Source: Amycolatopsis marina (lineage in GTDB: Bacteria; Actinomycetota; Actinomycetes; Mycobacteriales; Pseudonocardiaceae). From it: DNA of 64,000 nt. Each line of letters starts with the position of its first letter. Positions within the stretch are counted from its first letter, which is position 1. Positions 25,119 to 33,187 of this stretch are shown here, piece after piece. The DNA is taken from assembly GCF_900111885.1 (NCBI RefSeq), contig NZ_FOKG01000013.1, positions 124,001-188,000 of the forward strand, read 5' to 3'. The notes beneath the pieces are model-generated. The model made no database searches. It was not told the DNA's origin and saw nothing but the letters and a program-made list of their open reading frames with translations. A program made the translations under genes and the position numbers.

Positions 25119-25856
25119 ATGCGTGAAGGACGAGATGAAGCCATCGACCGGCGCCGCTTGAAGGTCTGCATCATCGGGGCCTCGGGAAAGCTCGGGCGCT
25201 ACATGGTCCAGCACGCGCTGGACCGGGGCTATGAAGTCGTGGCCGTGTGCCGGGAGAAGAGTGCCGGGAAGCTGGAGGCGTTCGCGGGCCGGATCACTGT
25301 CCTCCCCGGACAAACCAACGATCGGGAAGTGATCCGACGGGCTGTCGCAGGTTGCGACGGAGTGCTGGCGGTGCTGGTCCCCTGGGGCGTGCACGGCTAT
25401 TCGACCGGGACCGCGCAGGCAGTGCTCGACTACGCACCGGCGGACGCGCGGCTGGTTTTCTCCTGCGGGTGGCACATCAGCCGGGACGGCAGGGACCTGT
25501 ATTCACTCAGGCTTCGCGCACTGGTCAAGGTTTTCAGCGCGGTGGGCCGCCTCACCCGCCTCCTGGACATCCGCGACCAGGAAGAGGCCTGCCGACGGGT
25601 GTTCGCCAGTGAGAAGCGCTGGACCGTGGTGCGCGGCAGCGACCTCGAAGAGGGCGAGAGCCAGGGGCTACCCGTGTGGAGCCGGCACGTCGGTGACCCG
25701 ATCCTCGAAAGCAACACAACCCGGCGGATCGACTACGCACTGTTCATGGTGGAGGCGCTCGTGGACGACGGACTGATCCACGAGGCCCCGGCCATCGTCG
25801 GCTGCCGGACACCCTCCGCGCTGGCGAACGGGCCGGGCGCTACACGAGAAAGGTGA
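25119..25856 (+). CDS. NAD(P)-binding oxidoreductase (atypical SDR, NmrA-like)
   Basis: A protein of about 245 residues with an N-terminal Rossmann fold, LKVCIIGASGKLGRYMVQHA (GxxGxxG), and strand-helix repeats typical of NAD(P)H-binding extended or atypical SDRs (VLPGQTNDREVIRRAVAGCD, then VLAVLVPWG). It lacks the YxxxK of classical SDRs, as NmrA-like members do. ATG 25119 has AAGGA seven bases upstream; GTG 25104 and ATG 25113 are in frame but less well placed. Controlled by the divergent TetR through operator 2. Its end overlaps the convergent ilvA by 17 bases. Confidence 0.82.
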   Translation: MREGRDEAIDRRRLKVCIIGASGKLGRYMVQHALDRGYEVVAVCREKSAGKLEAFAGRITVLPGQTNDREVIRRAVAGCDGVLAVLVPWGVHGYSTGTAQAVLDYAPADARLVFSCGWHISRDGRDLYSLRLRALVKVFSAVGRLTRLLDIRDQEEACRRVFASEKRWTVVRGSDLEEGESQGLPVWSRHVGDPILESNTTRRIDYALFMVEALVDDGLIHEAPAIVGCRTPSALANGPGATRER

Positions 25857-27108
25857 ACAGCGGACTGTCCGGCGAGACCTTCTCGATGCGATGCGGGGCC
25901 GAATCCATCCGCTTGAGCATCGGCTCCAGGTTCTCCGGCGCTCCCAGTTCGATCCCGACCAGGGCCGGGCCGGTCTCGCGGTTGTTGCGCTTGACGTACT
26001 CGAAGAGCGTGATGTCGTCGTCAGCACCGAGCACGTCGTCGAGGAACCGGCGCAGCGCGCCCGGCTCCTGTGGGAACTCCACCAGGAAGTAGTGCTTTCG
26101 GCCCTCGAAGACGAGTGCGCGCTCCACGATCTCGGCGTAGCGGCTCACATCGTTGTTGCCACCGGAGAGGATGCACACGACGGTCGCCCCCTCGGGCAGA
26201 CCGAGGTCGAGCCCGAGGGCGGCCGACGCCAGCGCTCCCGCGGGCTCGCTGATGATCCCGTCCGACTGGTAGAGGTCCAGCATCTCCACGCAGATCTGCC
26301 CCTCCGGCACGGCGACCAGACGTGGCCTCCGGTCCGCCGCGACGGCGTAGGTGTGCTGCCCGACCTTGCGAACAGCGGCACCGTCCACGAACGGATCCAC
26401 TTCCGCCAGCGGGGTCGGCCGTCCCTCCGCGAGTGCGAGCGCCATGCTCGCGGCCCCATGGGGTTCCGCCCCGATCACCGTCACACCGGGGTTGCTTTCA
26501 CGCAGCCAGGTCAGCGTTCCGGCGAGCAGGCCGCCGCCACCCACCGGGACGACGATCGCGTCCGGAGGGTGCCCGAGCTGCTCGATGACCTCCTTGACCA
26601 CGGTCCCCTGCCCGGCGATGGTGCGCGGGTCGTCGAAGGCCGGGATCAACGTGGTGCCGGAAACCTCCGCGTAAGCACGTGCGGCCGCGGCGGCCTCGTC
26701 GTACGTCTCACCCTCCACGACGATCTGGACATCCCTGCCACCGAGGCGGGCGACCCTGTCGCGCTTCTGCCTCGGTGTCGTTCTCGGCAGATACACCCGG
26801 GCCGTGACGCCCAGCGATGCGCACGCGAACGCGACACCCTGCCCATGGTTGCCCGCGCTCGCGCACACCACACCGCGTTTCCGCTGCTCGGCGGGGAGAC
26901 CGCTGATCAGGTTGTAGGCTCCACGCCCCTTGTACGATCGGACCGCATTGAGGTCCTCGCGCTTGAGCCGGACGTCGAGCCCGTACCGCTGTGACAGCCG
27001 CTCGTTGCGCTGCAACTCACTCGGCGGGATCACCCCGGCGAACCGCTCGGCGGCCGCAGCGACGTCCGCCGCGCTCACCACGGTTGCCTGCGTGGTGTTG
27101 TCGGACAC
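25840..27108 (-). CDS. ilvA: Threonine ammonia-lyase (threonine dehydratase)
   Basis: A 422-residue fold-type II PLP enzyme converting threonine to 2-oxobutanoate and ammonia, the first committed step to isoleucine. The PLP lysine is in VRSYKGRGAYNLI, the phosphate loop is VGGGGLLAG, and the substrate loop ASAGNHGQGVAF is intact. A single ACT-like regulatory domain ends the protein (HYFLVEFPQEPGALRRFLDD), as in the shorter biosynthetic forms, so isoleucine feedback is likely. GTG 27108 follows AGGAGG by eight bases. It stands alone; other ilv genes are not in the window. No attenuator was recognised upstream. Confidence 0.93.
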   Translation of the reverse strand: MSDNTTQATVVSAADVAAAAERFAGVIPPSELQRNERLSQRYGLDVRLKREDLNAVRSYKGRGAYNLISGLPAEQRKRGVVCASAGNHGQGVAFACASLGVTARVYLPRTTPRQKRDRVARLGGRDVQIVVEGETYDEAAAAARAYAEVSGTTLIPAFDDPRTIAGQGTVVKEVIEQLGHPPDAIVVPVGGGGLLAGTLTWLRESNPGVTVIGAEPHGAASMALALAEGRPTPLAEVDPFVDGAAVRKVGQHTYAVAADRRPRLVAVPEGQICVEMLDLYQSDGIISEPAGALASAALGLDLGLPEGATVVCILSGGNNDVSRYAEIVERALVFEGRKHYFLVEFPQEPGALRRFLDDVLGADDDITLFEYVKRNNRETGPALVGIELGAPENLEPMLKRMDSAPHRIEKVSPDSPLFTFLV

Positions 27109-27265
27109 CGTCGGGTCCTCCTGTCGTTTGTGTACACCGCGGGTACAAAGTCGCCTGATTTCGGGCAAGACCCAGTAGTCTACCGGGCGAGCAGCGTCCA
27201 CTGTGCATCGCTTCCGGTGGGCGAGGTCATAAAGTACGCCAACGCCCACCCGAACGGCCTCGACG

Positions 27266-29338
27266 TCACTCTGACCAGTCGCGCGACCAGCGTCTGCGAC
27301 GTTCCTGTTCGCGAGTGATCCATTCCGCTCCCTCGGCTGCCACCGATTCGAGAATCGGCAACGCACTTTCAATACCCGACGACTGGAGCGCGACCAGGAA
27401 CAACTCCGACTCGTTCTCGAGCGTATCGTCGAACTTGCTCCTGAAGTTTTCCGCCACCACCGTGAGGTGCTGGCCGTTGACCAGCGAAAGACGGAAGGTC
27501 CGGCTTCGCAACCGTTCCACCTCCTCTGTCTGCGGCCCCTCCCCCTTGGTAGTACGCATACCGCTCTCCGTCACGGTGGCGGAGGCCAAGGCGTTGTACT
27601 GGAACAGGTTGCGCCGCTCGTTTTTTGCTTCACCCGTCAGGAAGTCCAGCTCGACACGTGCCTCACGTACACCGCTGCTCGTGAGCAGGAAGATTTGAAC
27701 CATGTAGGACGAATACCGAGGTGGACCGTGCGGCACCCGTGCGCGCATGGCATCCTTCGCCCCCTCGGTCATCACAACATGCTCAACGAGGTCATGGCTC
27801 GTCAGTCCGGCGCGCTTGACGACGTCTGTCTTCAAATAGATCTTGTCCAGTGCCAGCCACCGAGCCATTTCCGCGTCAGTAGGCCGATCCGCAAGAACTT
27901 TCAACCATTCCTCGTATCCCCGCATCTCCTCCTTGAAGAGTTGTTCGGCCTCCGCCCGGCCGATTTCGTCAGCCTTGCGAAGGCCGAGTACCCGAACAGT
28001 CCCCTTGGCCGCGAAGAACCCGCCAGCTCCAATGAGCACAGCCGCCGAACCCTGGTCTCCGCCCAACAGGGCCAGCAGGCCTACAACCGCGATTCCGACG
28101 CCAACGCGGAACAAGATCTTCGTTCGAGCGGGCAAGGCAAGTGTCGAGCGAAACTGGAAGAGGGCCTCCGAAGTCCACCCCGCGGCCACCCGCCTCGCGT
28201 GCCAGCGGATCAGCCAGCTGATCGCACCTGGAACGACCTGGGCATTCCCGTACAGATCGACGAATCGGCGCTTCAGATGCGCACGAACACCCTCGGTGTA
28301 AGCAGGCCAGTTGCCTGCGATGTGTGGCCGCGCCTCGCTGAAACGCACATCGACCAGCCGGTGAACCTCCCGAACGAAGTCGGTCGACACCCAGTGTCCG
28401 GGCGAGCGAGCTTCCAGCGGGTGCGCGGGCGGACTGACCTCGCGCAGCTTTGCGGCATAGCGAAGTGTCAATGATTCCCGCGCACTGCCGTGAACGACCA
28501 CCAGGTACCCGCCTGCCGCGAGCAGCAGAACACCGAGCACCACACCGGGGGAGAACCGCCCGGCGAACAGGGCGGCCACGCCCAGCAAGACAAAGAAGCC
28601 GCCAACCAGTGCCCTACCCCAGTCCCCCTGCTCCGCCTTCTTGGCGGGGGCAGCAAACCGCCTCGGCCTGGCCGGATCCTGTTCGAAGAACTTCCAGGCC
28701 CGCGATCGGCGATTCACCTGCATACGTTTGGTCACCACGTGATGTGCCTGCGCGGCCTCGAGCCGTTCCTGGATCACACCGCCGAGAACCATGTCCAGGT
28801 GGCGAGTGATCTCATACTGCCGTTCGTCCGGCAACGAGCCGAACGCGTCGAGAGCGTCCTGCAGACCGCCACCGTCCAGCCGGTCGTCGACTTCATGCCG
28901 CATATAGCGCAGAAGCCGCCACACCATGTCGAACGCGTTTCGCCAGCCATCCTGTTGCAGTGAGCAGCAAATCTTGCGAGCGTCGACAATGCCTGTCAGC
29001 AGGTCACCGTGGATCTCGTGCAGCGACCGGTCACTGAGCACTGACAGGAGATAGTAGTAGGCCCGCTCCGTTGTGGCGTGCCCGTCCCACAGCAGTGAGC
29101 CGAAGATCTTCTCGGCAAAGCGCGGGGTCCCACCCGCGAGGTGGTTCAACCCGACGTCGTGCTTGCGCTCAGGTGAATCACCCTGATGAAAATTGTAGAC
29201 GGATTCGTGGTGATGGAACGTGCTGTCGCCGTACTGCACCCCCACCTGTTGTTCGACGTACGCGCCTTCGGACGCCACGTTCTGGTTGTCCATCGGAGGG
29301 AAGCCGCGGAACGCATCGGACTCCGGTGTGAAAGTCAT
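27266..29338 (-). CDS. Four-TM protein with N-terminal RHIM-like motif, partner of a nucleosidase
   Basis: A 690-residue protein of no recognised family. Residues 23-37 carry a RHIM-like amyloid motif (AYVEQQVGVQYG) matching the C-terminus of the upstream nucleosidase. A helical domain follows (about 68-200; GTPRFAEKIFGSLLWDGHAT, ERAYYYLLSVLSDRSLHEI). Two hydrophobic hairpins (about 243-282 and 408-446) should cross the membrane. The loop (285-405) and C-terminal domain (450-690, strand-rich: FRLSLVNGQHLTVVAENFRS) look cytoplasmic. No P-loop, protease or nuclease motif was found. ATG 29338 overlaps the upstream stop (ATGA), so the pair is coupled. Role inferred: sensor or membrane executor of a conflict system. 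Confidence 0.8.
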   Translation of the reverse strand: MTFTPESDAFRGFPPMDNQNVASEGAYVEQQVGVQYGDSTFHHHESVYNFHQGDSPERKHDVGLNHLAGGTPRFAEKIFGSLLWDGHATTERAYYYLLSVLSDRSLHEIHGDLLTGIVDARKICCSLQQDGWRNAFDMVWRLLRYMRHEVDDRLDGGGLQDALDAFGSLPDERQYEITRHLDMVLGGVIQERLEAAQAHHVVTKRMQVNRRSRAWKFFEQDPARPRRFAAPAKKAEQGDWGRALVGGFFVLLGVAALFAGRFSPGVVLGVLLLAAGGYLVVVHGSARESLTLRYAAKLREVSPPAHPLEARSPGHWVSTDFVREVHRLVDVRFSEARPHIAGNWPAYTEGVRAHLKRRFVDLYGNAQVVPGAISWLIRWHARRVAAGWTSEALFQFRSTLALPARTKILFRVGVGIAVVGLLALLGGDQGSAAVLIGAGGFFAAKGTVRVLGLRKADEIGRAEAEQLFKEEMRGYEEWLKVLADRPTDAEMARWLALDKIYLKTDVVKRAGLTSHDLVEHVVMTEGAKDAMRARVPHGPPRYSSYMVQIFLLTSSGVREARVELDFLTGEAKNERRNLFQYNALASATVTESGMRTTKGEGPQTEEVERLRSRTFRLSLVNGQHLTVVAENFRSKFDDTLENESELFLVALQSSGIESALPILESVAAEGAEWITREQERRRRWSRDWSE
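29228..29272 (-). other. RHIM-like motif, N-terminus of the four-TM protein
   Basis: Codes residues 23-37, SEGAYVEQQVGVQYG. The VQYG core fits the RHIM pattern [VI]-Q-[VILCY]-G. Eight of 15 residues equal the nucleosidase tail segment, with three further conservative pairs. Confidence 0.6.
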
Positions 29339-30240
29339 CGGTGTTCTCCCAGTTGGCTCGTGCTGATCCCGCCGAGATTGATCCCGACCTGTTGGCCTAC
29401 GCGAGCGTTTCCGCTTGCTTTGTTGATGGTTCGTATACTCGAAGGCACCGACGACGATCTCTCCTCCTGTCGGCCGGTTTCTTCCTCCAGTGCCGCAGCG
29501 AGTGCGACGGCGAACGCTGCGGCGTTGCGTGCCGCGACCCGCTGACCACCTTCCCGGTCGGTGGCCGCCTTGGTGCCGTCAGCCATGTCGCTGACGCCGC
29601 GGACGGTCAGCATCGGCACCTTGCCGCTGAGATGGCCCGCCAGCGCGAAGCCCGAACTTTCCATCTCAATGGCTATCGCGTCGTTGTAACCACCCCGGAT
29701 CTGTTGCGCCAATGGCGAAACCTTCGAGTTCAGCAGGACATCACCCGCTGCGACGGGTTCGAAGTGGACGCTCGGCACGTTGTCACTCGTCTCGTCGTGC
29801 GGCACCATGCTCTCCCCACCGACGAAGCGCCAGGCATCGTCGCGAGGCAGCCTTCTGGCCACCTGCTCCAGCGCGTGAGACGCCTCCCAGGCACGTGGCC
29901 TGGCCAGGAACTCGTCATCTTCGCTGCGCCCGCCGTGATACGCGTAAACCTTGGTCGCGACGACGACGTCCCCGATCTCCAGCCAGTCACGAAGACCGCC
30001 CGCCACGCCCACGAACAACATCGCGGACGGCGAGAACTCCGTGAACGCTCGCTCGGTCAGGGCAGCGGCGGTGAGCGCCCCTGGACCGGTCACACCCAAC
30101 GCAACCCTGCGATGTGGCCGACAGCCAAGAGATCCCACGTCGAACAACGTTCCAGCAGCGTGCCTGTGCACTTCGGTGCCGGTCATGTGTTCCAGCACGG
30201 CCTGATGTTCAACCTGCAATGCGGTCAGTATCACGATCAT
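29335..30240 (-). CDS. PNP/MTAN-superfamily nucleosidase with C-terminal RHIM-like motif
   Basis: A 301-residue nucleoside phosphorylase/nucleosidase. It starts MIVILTALQVEHQAVLEHM (Glu near 11 as in MTAN), has FVGVAGGLRDWLEIGDVVVA, the substrate motif AIEMESSGFALAG and the catalytic Asp in VRGVSDMADG, so it should be active, probably cleaving purine nucleosides or nucleotides. A linker after 250 leads to SGNARVGQQVGINLG (276-290), a RHIM-like segment repeated in the next protein. Stand-alone housekeeping MTAN enzymes end before this tail. PNP domains are known effectors in bacterial NLR-type immunity. ATG 30240 has GGAG eight bases upstream. Confidence 0.85.
   Translation of the reverse strand: MIVILTALQVEHQAVLEHMTGTEVHRHAAGTLFDVGSLGCRPHRRVALGVTGPGALTAAALTERAFTEFSPSAMLFVGVAGGLRDWLEIGDVVVATKVYAYHGGRSEDDEFLARPRAWEASHALEQVARRLPRDDAWRFVGGESMVPHDETSDNVPSVHFEPVAAGDVLLNSKVSPLAQQIRGGYNDAIAIEMESSGFALAGHLSGKVPMLTVRGVSDMADGTKAATDREGGQRVAARNAAAFAVALAAALEEETGRQEERSSSVPSSIRTINKASGNARVGQQVGINLGGISTSQLGEHR
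29371..29415 (-). other. RHIM-like motif, C-terminus of the nucleosidase
   Basis: Codes residues 276-290, SGNARVGQQVGINLG, 11 residues before the stop. INLG replaces the usual IQxG core with Asn for Gln. Located at the C-terminus, as in effectors of amyloid-signalling pairs. Confidence 0.6.
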
Positions 30241-30303
30241 CGACTAACTCCAACGCGTCTGTCGTGAGTGTTCCCACTCGTATTTGCATGAGGAGATGAG
30301 CGG

Positions 30304-30414
30304 ATGGCGAATCCGCGGTACAGCCAGGCCGAACTGCTGCGGCAGGAACAGCACTTACCGCGTGGAACTCAGAGGGAAGCACGGGCGGTGACGCCGCAGT
30401 GGAAAGGACCGTAA
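30304..30414 (+). CDS. Possible 36-residue protein
   Basis: A short open frame (starts MANPRYSQAELLRQEQ) with GAGGAG eight bases before the ATG, in the gap between the divergent nucleosidase and the first NrtR-like gene. Composition is basic and Gln/Arg-rich with no recognised family. It may be a genuine small protein or a truncated N-terminus; only the ribosome site supports it. Confidence 0.3.
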   Translation: MANPRYSQAELLRQEQHLPRGTQREARAVTPQWKGP

Positions 30415-30492
30415 CCGAACGGGTGACTTCTCGTCAACCTGACATTAATGATGATCAAGCTCGTCTCCGTACCGGAAGGTATGGTGTGAAAA

Positions 30493-31275
30493 GTGGACAG
30501 ACGACCGCCAGCGGTAGTCAAGCGGTCACCGAAAGCGAAGAAAATGCCTGACGACACATGGAAGATCCCCGAGATCGCAGTAGCGGTGGATCTCGCGATA
30601 TTCACCGTGCGCAACGGCACATTTCAGATCATGCTCGTCGAGCGGGGCATCGAGCCCTATCTCGGCATGCGCGCTCTACCAGGCGGCTTCCTGAACAACT
30701 CGCGGGAAGCCGTCGACGCCGCGGCCATTCGCGAACTGGCCGAGGAGACCGGCTTGGACACGGACCAGTTGCACCTGGAGCAGCTTCGAACTTACGGGGA
30801 ACCCAATCGAGATCCCCGTCAACGCGTGGTCACGGTGTGTTACCTGGCGTTCGTGCCCGGACTGTCGGCGCCCACGGCGGGTGGAGACGCTCGGACCGCG
30901 GACTGGGCAGCCGTGAACAATGTGTTGGAGCCACGGACTCGACTGGCTTTCGACCACAAAACAATCGTCGAGGACGCAGTGGAACGTGCCAGAAGCAAGC
31001 TCGAGTACACGACACTGGCCGCCGCATTCTGCGGACCTGAATTCACGGTGACCGAACTACGCGAGGTATACGAAACGGTTTGGGGCGAAGACCTGGATCC
31101 GCGCAACTTCCACCGCAAGGTCACGGGCATCGAAGACTTCCTCGTCCCGACCGGAGCCCAGACCACACGCCAGGGAGGGCGACCCGCTGCGCTCTACCGA
31201 CGGGGCCCGGCACACCTTCTGCACCCGGCGATGTTACGTCCGCCGAAACCGAAACCCGCCGACCGAACCTGCTGA
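30493..31275 (+). CDS. NrtR-like regulator (Nudix domain plus winged helix)
   Basis: A 260-residue protein with an N-terminal Nudix domain and the C-terminal winged helix of the NrtR family (EFTVTELREVYETVWGEDLD, then NFHRKVTGIEDFLVPTG), which represses NAD-metabolism or pentose genes and senses ADP-ribose-type ligands. The Nudix box REL-AEETGL is intact, but between GGF and REL there are 13 residues rather than 12, so the GX5E spacing is broken and hydrolysis is doubtful. GTG 30493 is the longest start; ATG 30544 would remove a basic 17-residue leader. Downstream convergent Nudix gene overlaps its 3' end by 155 bases. Confidence 0.85.
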   Translation: MDRRPPAVVKRSPKAKKMPDDTWKIPEIAVAVDLAIFTVRNGTFQIMLVERGIEPYLGMRALPGGFLNNSREAVDAAAIRELAEETGLDTDQLHLEQLRTYGEPNRDPRQRVVTVCYLAFVPGLSAPTAGGDARTADWAAVNNVLEPRTRLAFDHKTIVEDAVERARSKLEYTTLAAAFCGPEFTVTELREVYETVWGEDLDPRNFHRKVTGIEDFLVPTGAQTTRQGGRPAALYRRGPAHLLHPAMLRPPKPKPADRTC

Positions 31276-31687
31276 ACATCGCGTCACACACAATTCTGCG
31301 GTGATCGAATCCGATGACGACGTCAGGTGACAGGAAGTCGGACACAGCGACCCATTGCGCCACTCGGGCATCGCTTCGCCCGACGACTGCCGGCGCTCCG
31401 GGCAGATACCCGTGGTAGGCCACGCTGACCACCCTGCCTCGCGGGTCACGACCGGGTTCGTTGTAGCAACCCAGGCGCCGCAGCCGATTTCGGGGGAACA
31501 CCAGGCCTGTCTCTTCGGCGAGTTCCCGTAGCGCGACGTCCCGTGAACGCTCCCCCGGATTCGCGAAACCGCCAGGCAACGCAATTGCCGCACGGAACGG
31601 CGCCTTCCCTCGCTCCACCGCCAGAACCGACAGCAGCCCGTCCTGCCTGCTGAATAGCACCACGTCCGCCGTGCGTTTACCTCGCAT
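31121..31687 (-). CDS. Nudix hydrolase
   Basis: A 188-residue MutT/ADP-ribose pyrophosphatase-like protein with a complete Nudix box (GGFANPGERSRDVALRELAE, ETGL), including correct GX5E spacing. Residues 1-140 are good Nudix sequence; the last 50 (after FGRRVSV) are read antisense to the convergent NrtR-like gene and probably represent loss of the natural stop. It has no winged helix. ATG 31687 has GAGGGAG eight bases upstream; an earlier ATG at 31711 lies inside an inverted repeat. Situated between two NrtR-like genes, it is a likely member of their regulon. Confidence 0.83.
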   Translation of the reverse strand: MRGKRTADVVLFSRQDGLLSVLAVERGKAPFRAAIALPGGFANPGERSRDVALRELAEETGLVFPRNRLRRLGCYNEPGRDPRGRVVSVAYHGYLPGAPAVVGRSDARVAQWVAVSDFLSPDVVIGFDHRRIVCDAMFSRFGRRVSVSADVTSPGAEGVPGPVGRAQRVALPGVWSGLRSGRGSLRCP

Positions 31688-31709
31688 GAGCCACGCTCCC
31701 TCGGTCGAC

Positions 31710-31729
31710 ATAACCCCATGCTAGGTTAT
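31710..31729. promoter_or_regulatory. Inverted repeat upstream of the Nudix gene
   Basis: ATAACC (31710-31715) and GGTTAT (31724-31729), perfect arms around eight bases, just upstream of the ribosome site. Candidate operator for one of the neighbouring NrtR-like regulators. Confidence 0.45.
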
Positions 31730-31730
31730 T

Positions 31731-31760
31731 GTCATCTTGACATCAACCCCGAAAGATGAC
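31731..31760. promoter_or_regulatory. Second inverted repeat upstream of the Nudix gene
   Basis: GTCATCTT (31731-31738) and AAGATGAC (31753-31760) are perfect eight-base arms; the left arm overlaps a smaller repeat, TGTCA-TCT-TGACA. Candidate regulator site or RNA hairpin. Confidence 0.45.
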
Positions 31761-31814
31761 TATTTTGGCCTACTGAAGCCATTTGTCCTTCTGACAAGAA
31801 CGGTTGGTGCAGCC

Positions 31815-31982
31815 ATGGAGATCCGTTGCTCACTCCGACTCGCGATCCGCGCGGCCGCCTTGCTGTTCTGCCTTGGAGCGGTTTTCGGCGTCGTCACGGC
31901 CGACTACGCGAACGGTCAGGAAGCGTCGGACGGCGGTCGCATCATTGGCGGCGTCAAAGTGGTCGCAGGTCCCGCCCGGTAG
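31815..31982 (+). CDS. Possible small secreted or membrane protein
   Basis: A 55-residue frame starting MEIRCSLRLAIRAAALLFCL, with one hydrophobic helix ending near TADYANGQ, like a signal peptide. No good ribosome site, and its 3' third is antisense to the NrtR-like gene ending at 31916. Included only because it fills the 230-base gap plausibly. Confidence 0.25.
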   Translation: MEIRCSLRLAIRAAALLFCLGAVFGVVTADYANGQEASDGGRIIGGVKVVAGPAR

Positions 31983-32617
31983 AGGGCCGCGGGACGCCCG
32001 TTGGCAGTGGAGCGCTTTCCCCCCGTAGGCACGATGAACCCGTTCGCGTCTTTGACTTTTCGATGGAAGTTGGGCCTGTCCAGCTCAACCCCCCAGACGA
32101 CCTCGTACACTCCGCGCAGCTCGCCGATCGTGAACTCCTCGTCACAGAAGGCGGTAGCGACGGTGCGGAACTGGAGTTCGTCCCGAGCCAGTTCCAGCGC
32201 ATCTCGCAGAATCTGATCATGGTCGAACGCCAGACCCGCACGCTGCGCCTCGGCGACGGGCACCCATTCCGCCGACTGCGCATCGGAGCCTGCCCTCGGG
32301 AGCGGCAGGTCCGGTGCGATGGCGAGATAGGCGCAGGTGACAACTCGGGGGCTCCGGGGATCGCGGCCCGGCGCGGAGTAGACCGCGACCTGACGCAGGT
32401 GCAGTGCGCCGGCGTCGACGCCGGTCTCCTCGGACAACTCCCTGGCCGCAGTCTCGTCGAGACTCTCTTCGCCCCGGAGGAAACCACCGGGCAACGCGAG
32501 CTTGCCCGCGAACGGCTCGTTCCCGCGTCGCACCAACAGCACACAGAGCCGCTCGTCCCGAATGGTCAGGATCACGAGATCCGCGGTCAGCGTGACCCTC
32601 TGCCGTGCTCGACTCAT
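31916..32617 (-). CDS. NrtR-like regulator (Nudix domain plus winged helix), second copy
   Basis: A 233-residue paralogue of the protein at 30493, sharing the Nudix-wHTH layout: TLTADLVILTIRDERLCVLL, a canonical Nudix box (GGFLRGEESLDETAARELSE, ETGV) and the winged helix EFTIGELRGVYEVVWGVELD with NFHRKVKDANGFIVPTG. Unlike the first copy, its GX5E spacing is normal, so it may bind or cut a Nudix substrate. ATG 32617 starts MSRARQRVTL; no strong ribosome site. The two paralogues flank a Nudix hydrolase, suggesting a small NAD/ADP-ribose-linked regulatory island. Target unknown. Confidence 0.87.
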   Translation of the reverse strand: MSRARQRVTLTADLVILTIRDERLCVLLVRRGNEPFAGKLALPGGFLRGEESLDETAARELSEETGVDAGALHLRQVAVYSAPGRDPRSPRVVTCAYLAIAPDLPLPRAGSDAQSAEWVPVAEAQRAGLAFDHDQILRDALELARDELQFRTVATAFCDEEFTIGELRGVYEVVWGVELDRPNFHRKVKDANGFIVPTGGKRSTANGRPAALYRAGPATTLTPPMMRPPSDAS

Positions 32618-33187
32618 GGCCGTGAGACTACTTCGTGGCGTCACAGGCCGTCATGAACGTGATGTGCTCGCCCGCCCCCTCGGGATTCTCGGCCACGTAG
32701 GTCTGGTTCCTGTTGCGGTTGGTCAGAGCCCAGTGCGTGTCCGCGGCGCGGATCGAACCCGCTCGCCGGGGACACCGTGATAGGCGATCCGCAGCCGGCA
32801 GTCCCGGCCTGTCACCGGTGCGCTGGGTTCCCCCGGTCAGCTTTGGCATCCCTAAAGGAGGACGGAATCGACGGACAGATACCTCAACTGGTGCGCGTCC
32901 GCCGTTCGGCCCACCGGCCCGGAACGGCGTCCGGAGTCCGCCCGGCAGGAGATAGCGGGCATTCACCGCCGTTCCGGCTCGCTGATCACACCCGACACGA
33001 CCAGACGCGCCAGCGCGGCCAACTCGTCCGGCCCGTGATCGACCTCGTCGCCGACCGCAGCGCTCATCTATTCATCACCGAATCCCAACCACAAGCTGAC
33101 CGGCCAACTCCGGCACTTCGCGGCTGAAAATTCCGGGCCCGACGGCCTACGCTCTCGTCAAGTTCCATACCGGTGAAGGAGACAACC
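32618..33187. other. Gene-poor region with gene remnants
   Basis: No intact gene. On the minus strand at about 32628-32860, protein-like sequence ends NRNRNQTYVAENPEGAGEHI before a stop at 32628, and a neighbouring frame supplies RIAYHGVPGERVRSA, suggesting a frameshifted secreted protein. A 34-residue frame on the minus strand (32963-33067; MSAAVGDEVDHGPDELAALA) may be another fragment. The ribosome site of the next gene is at the right end. Confidence 0.4.
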
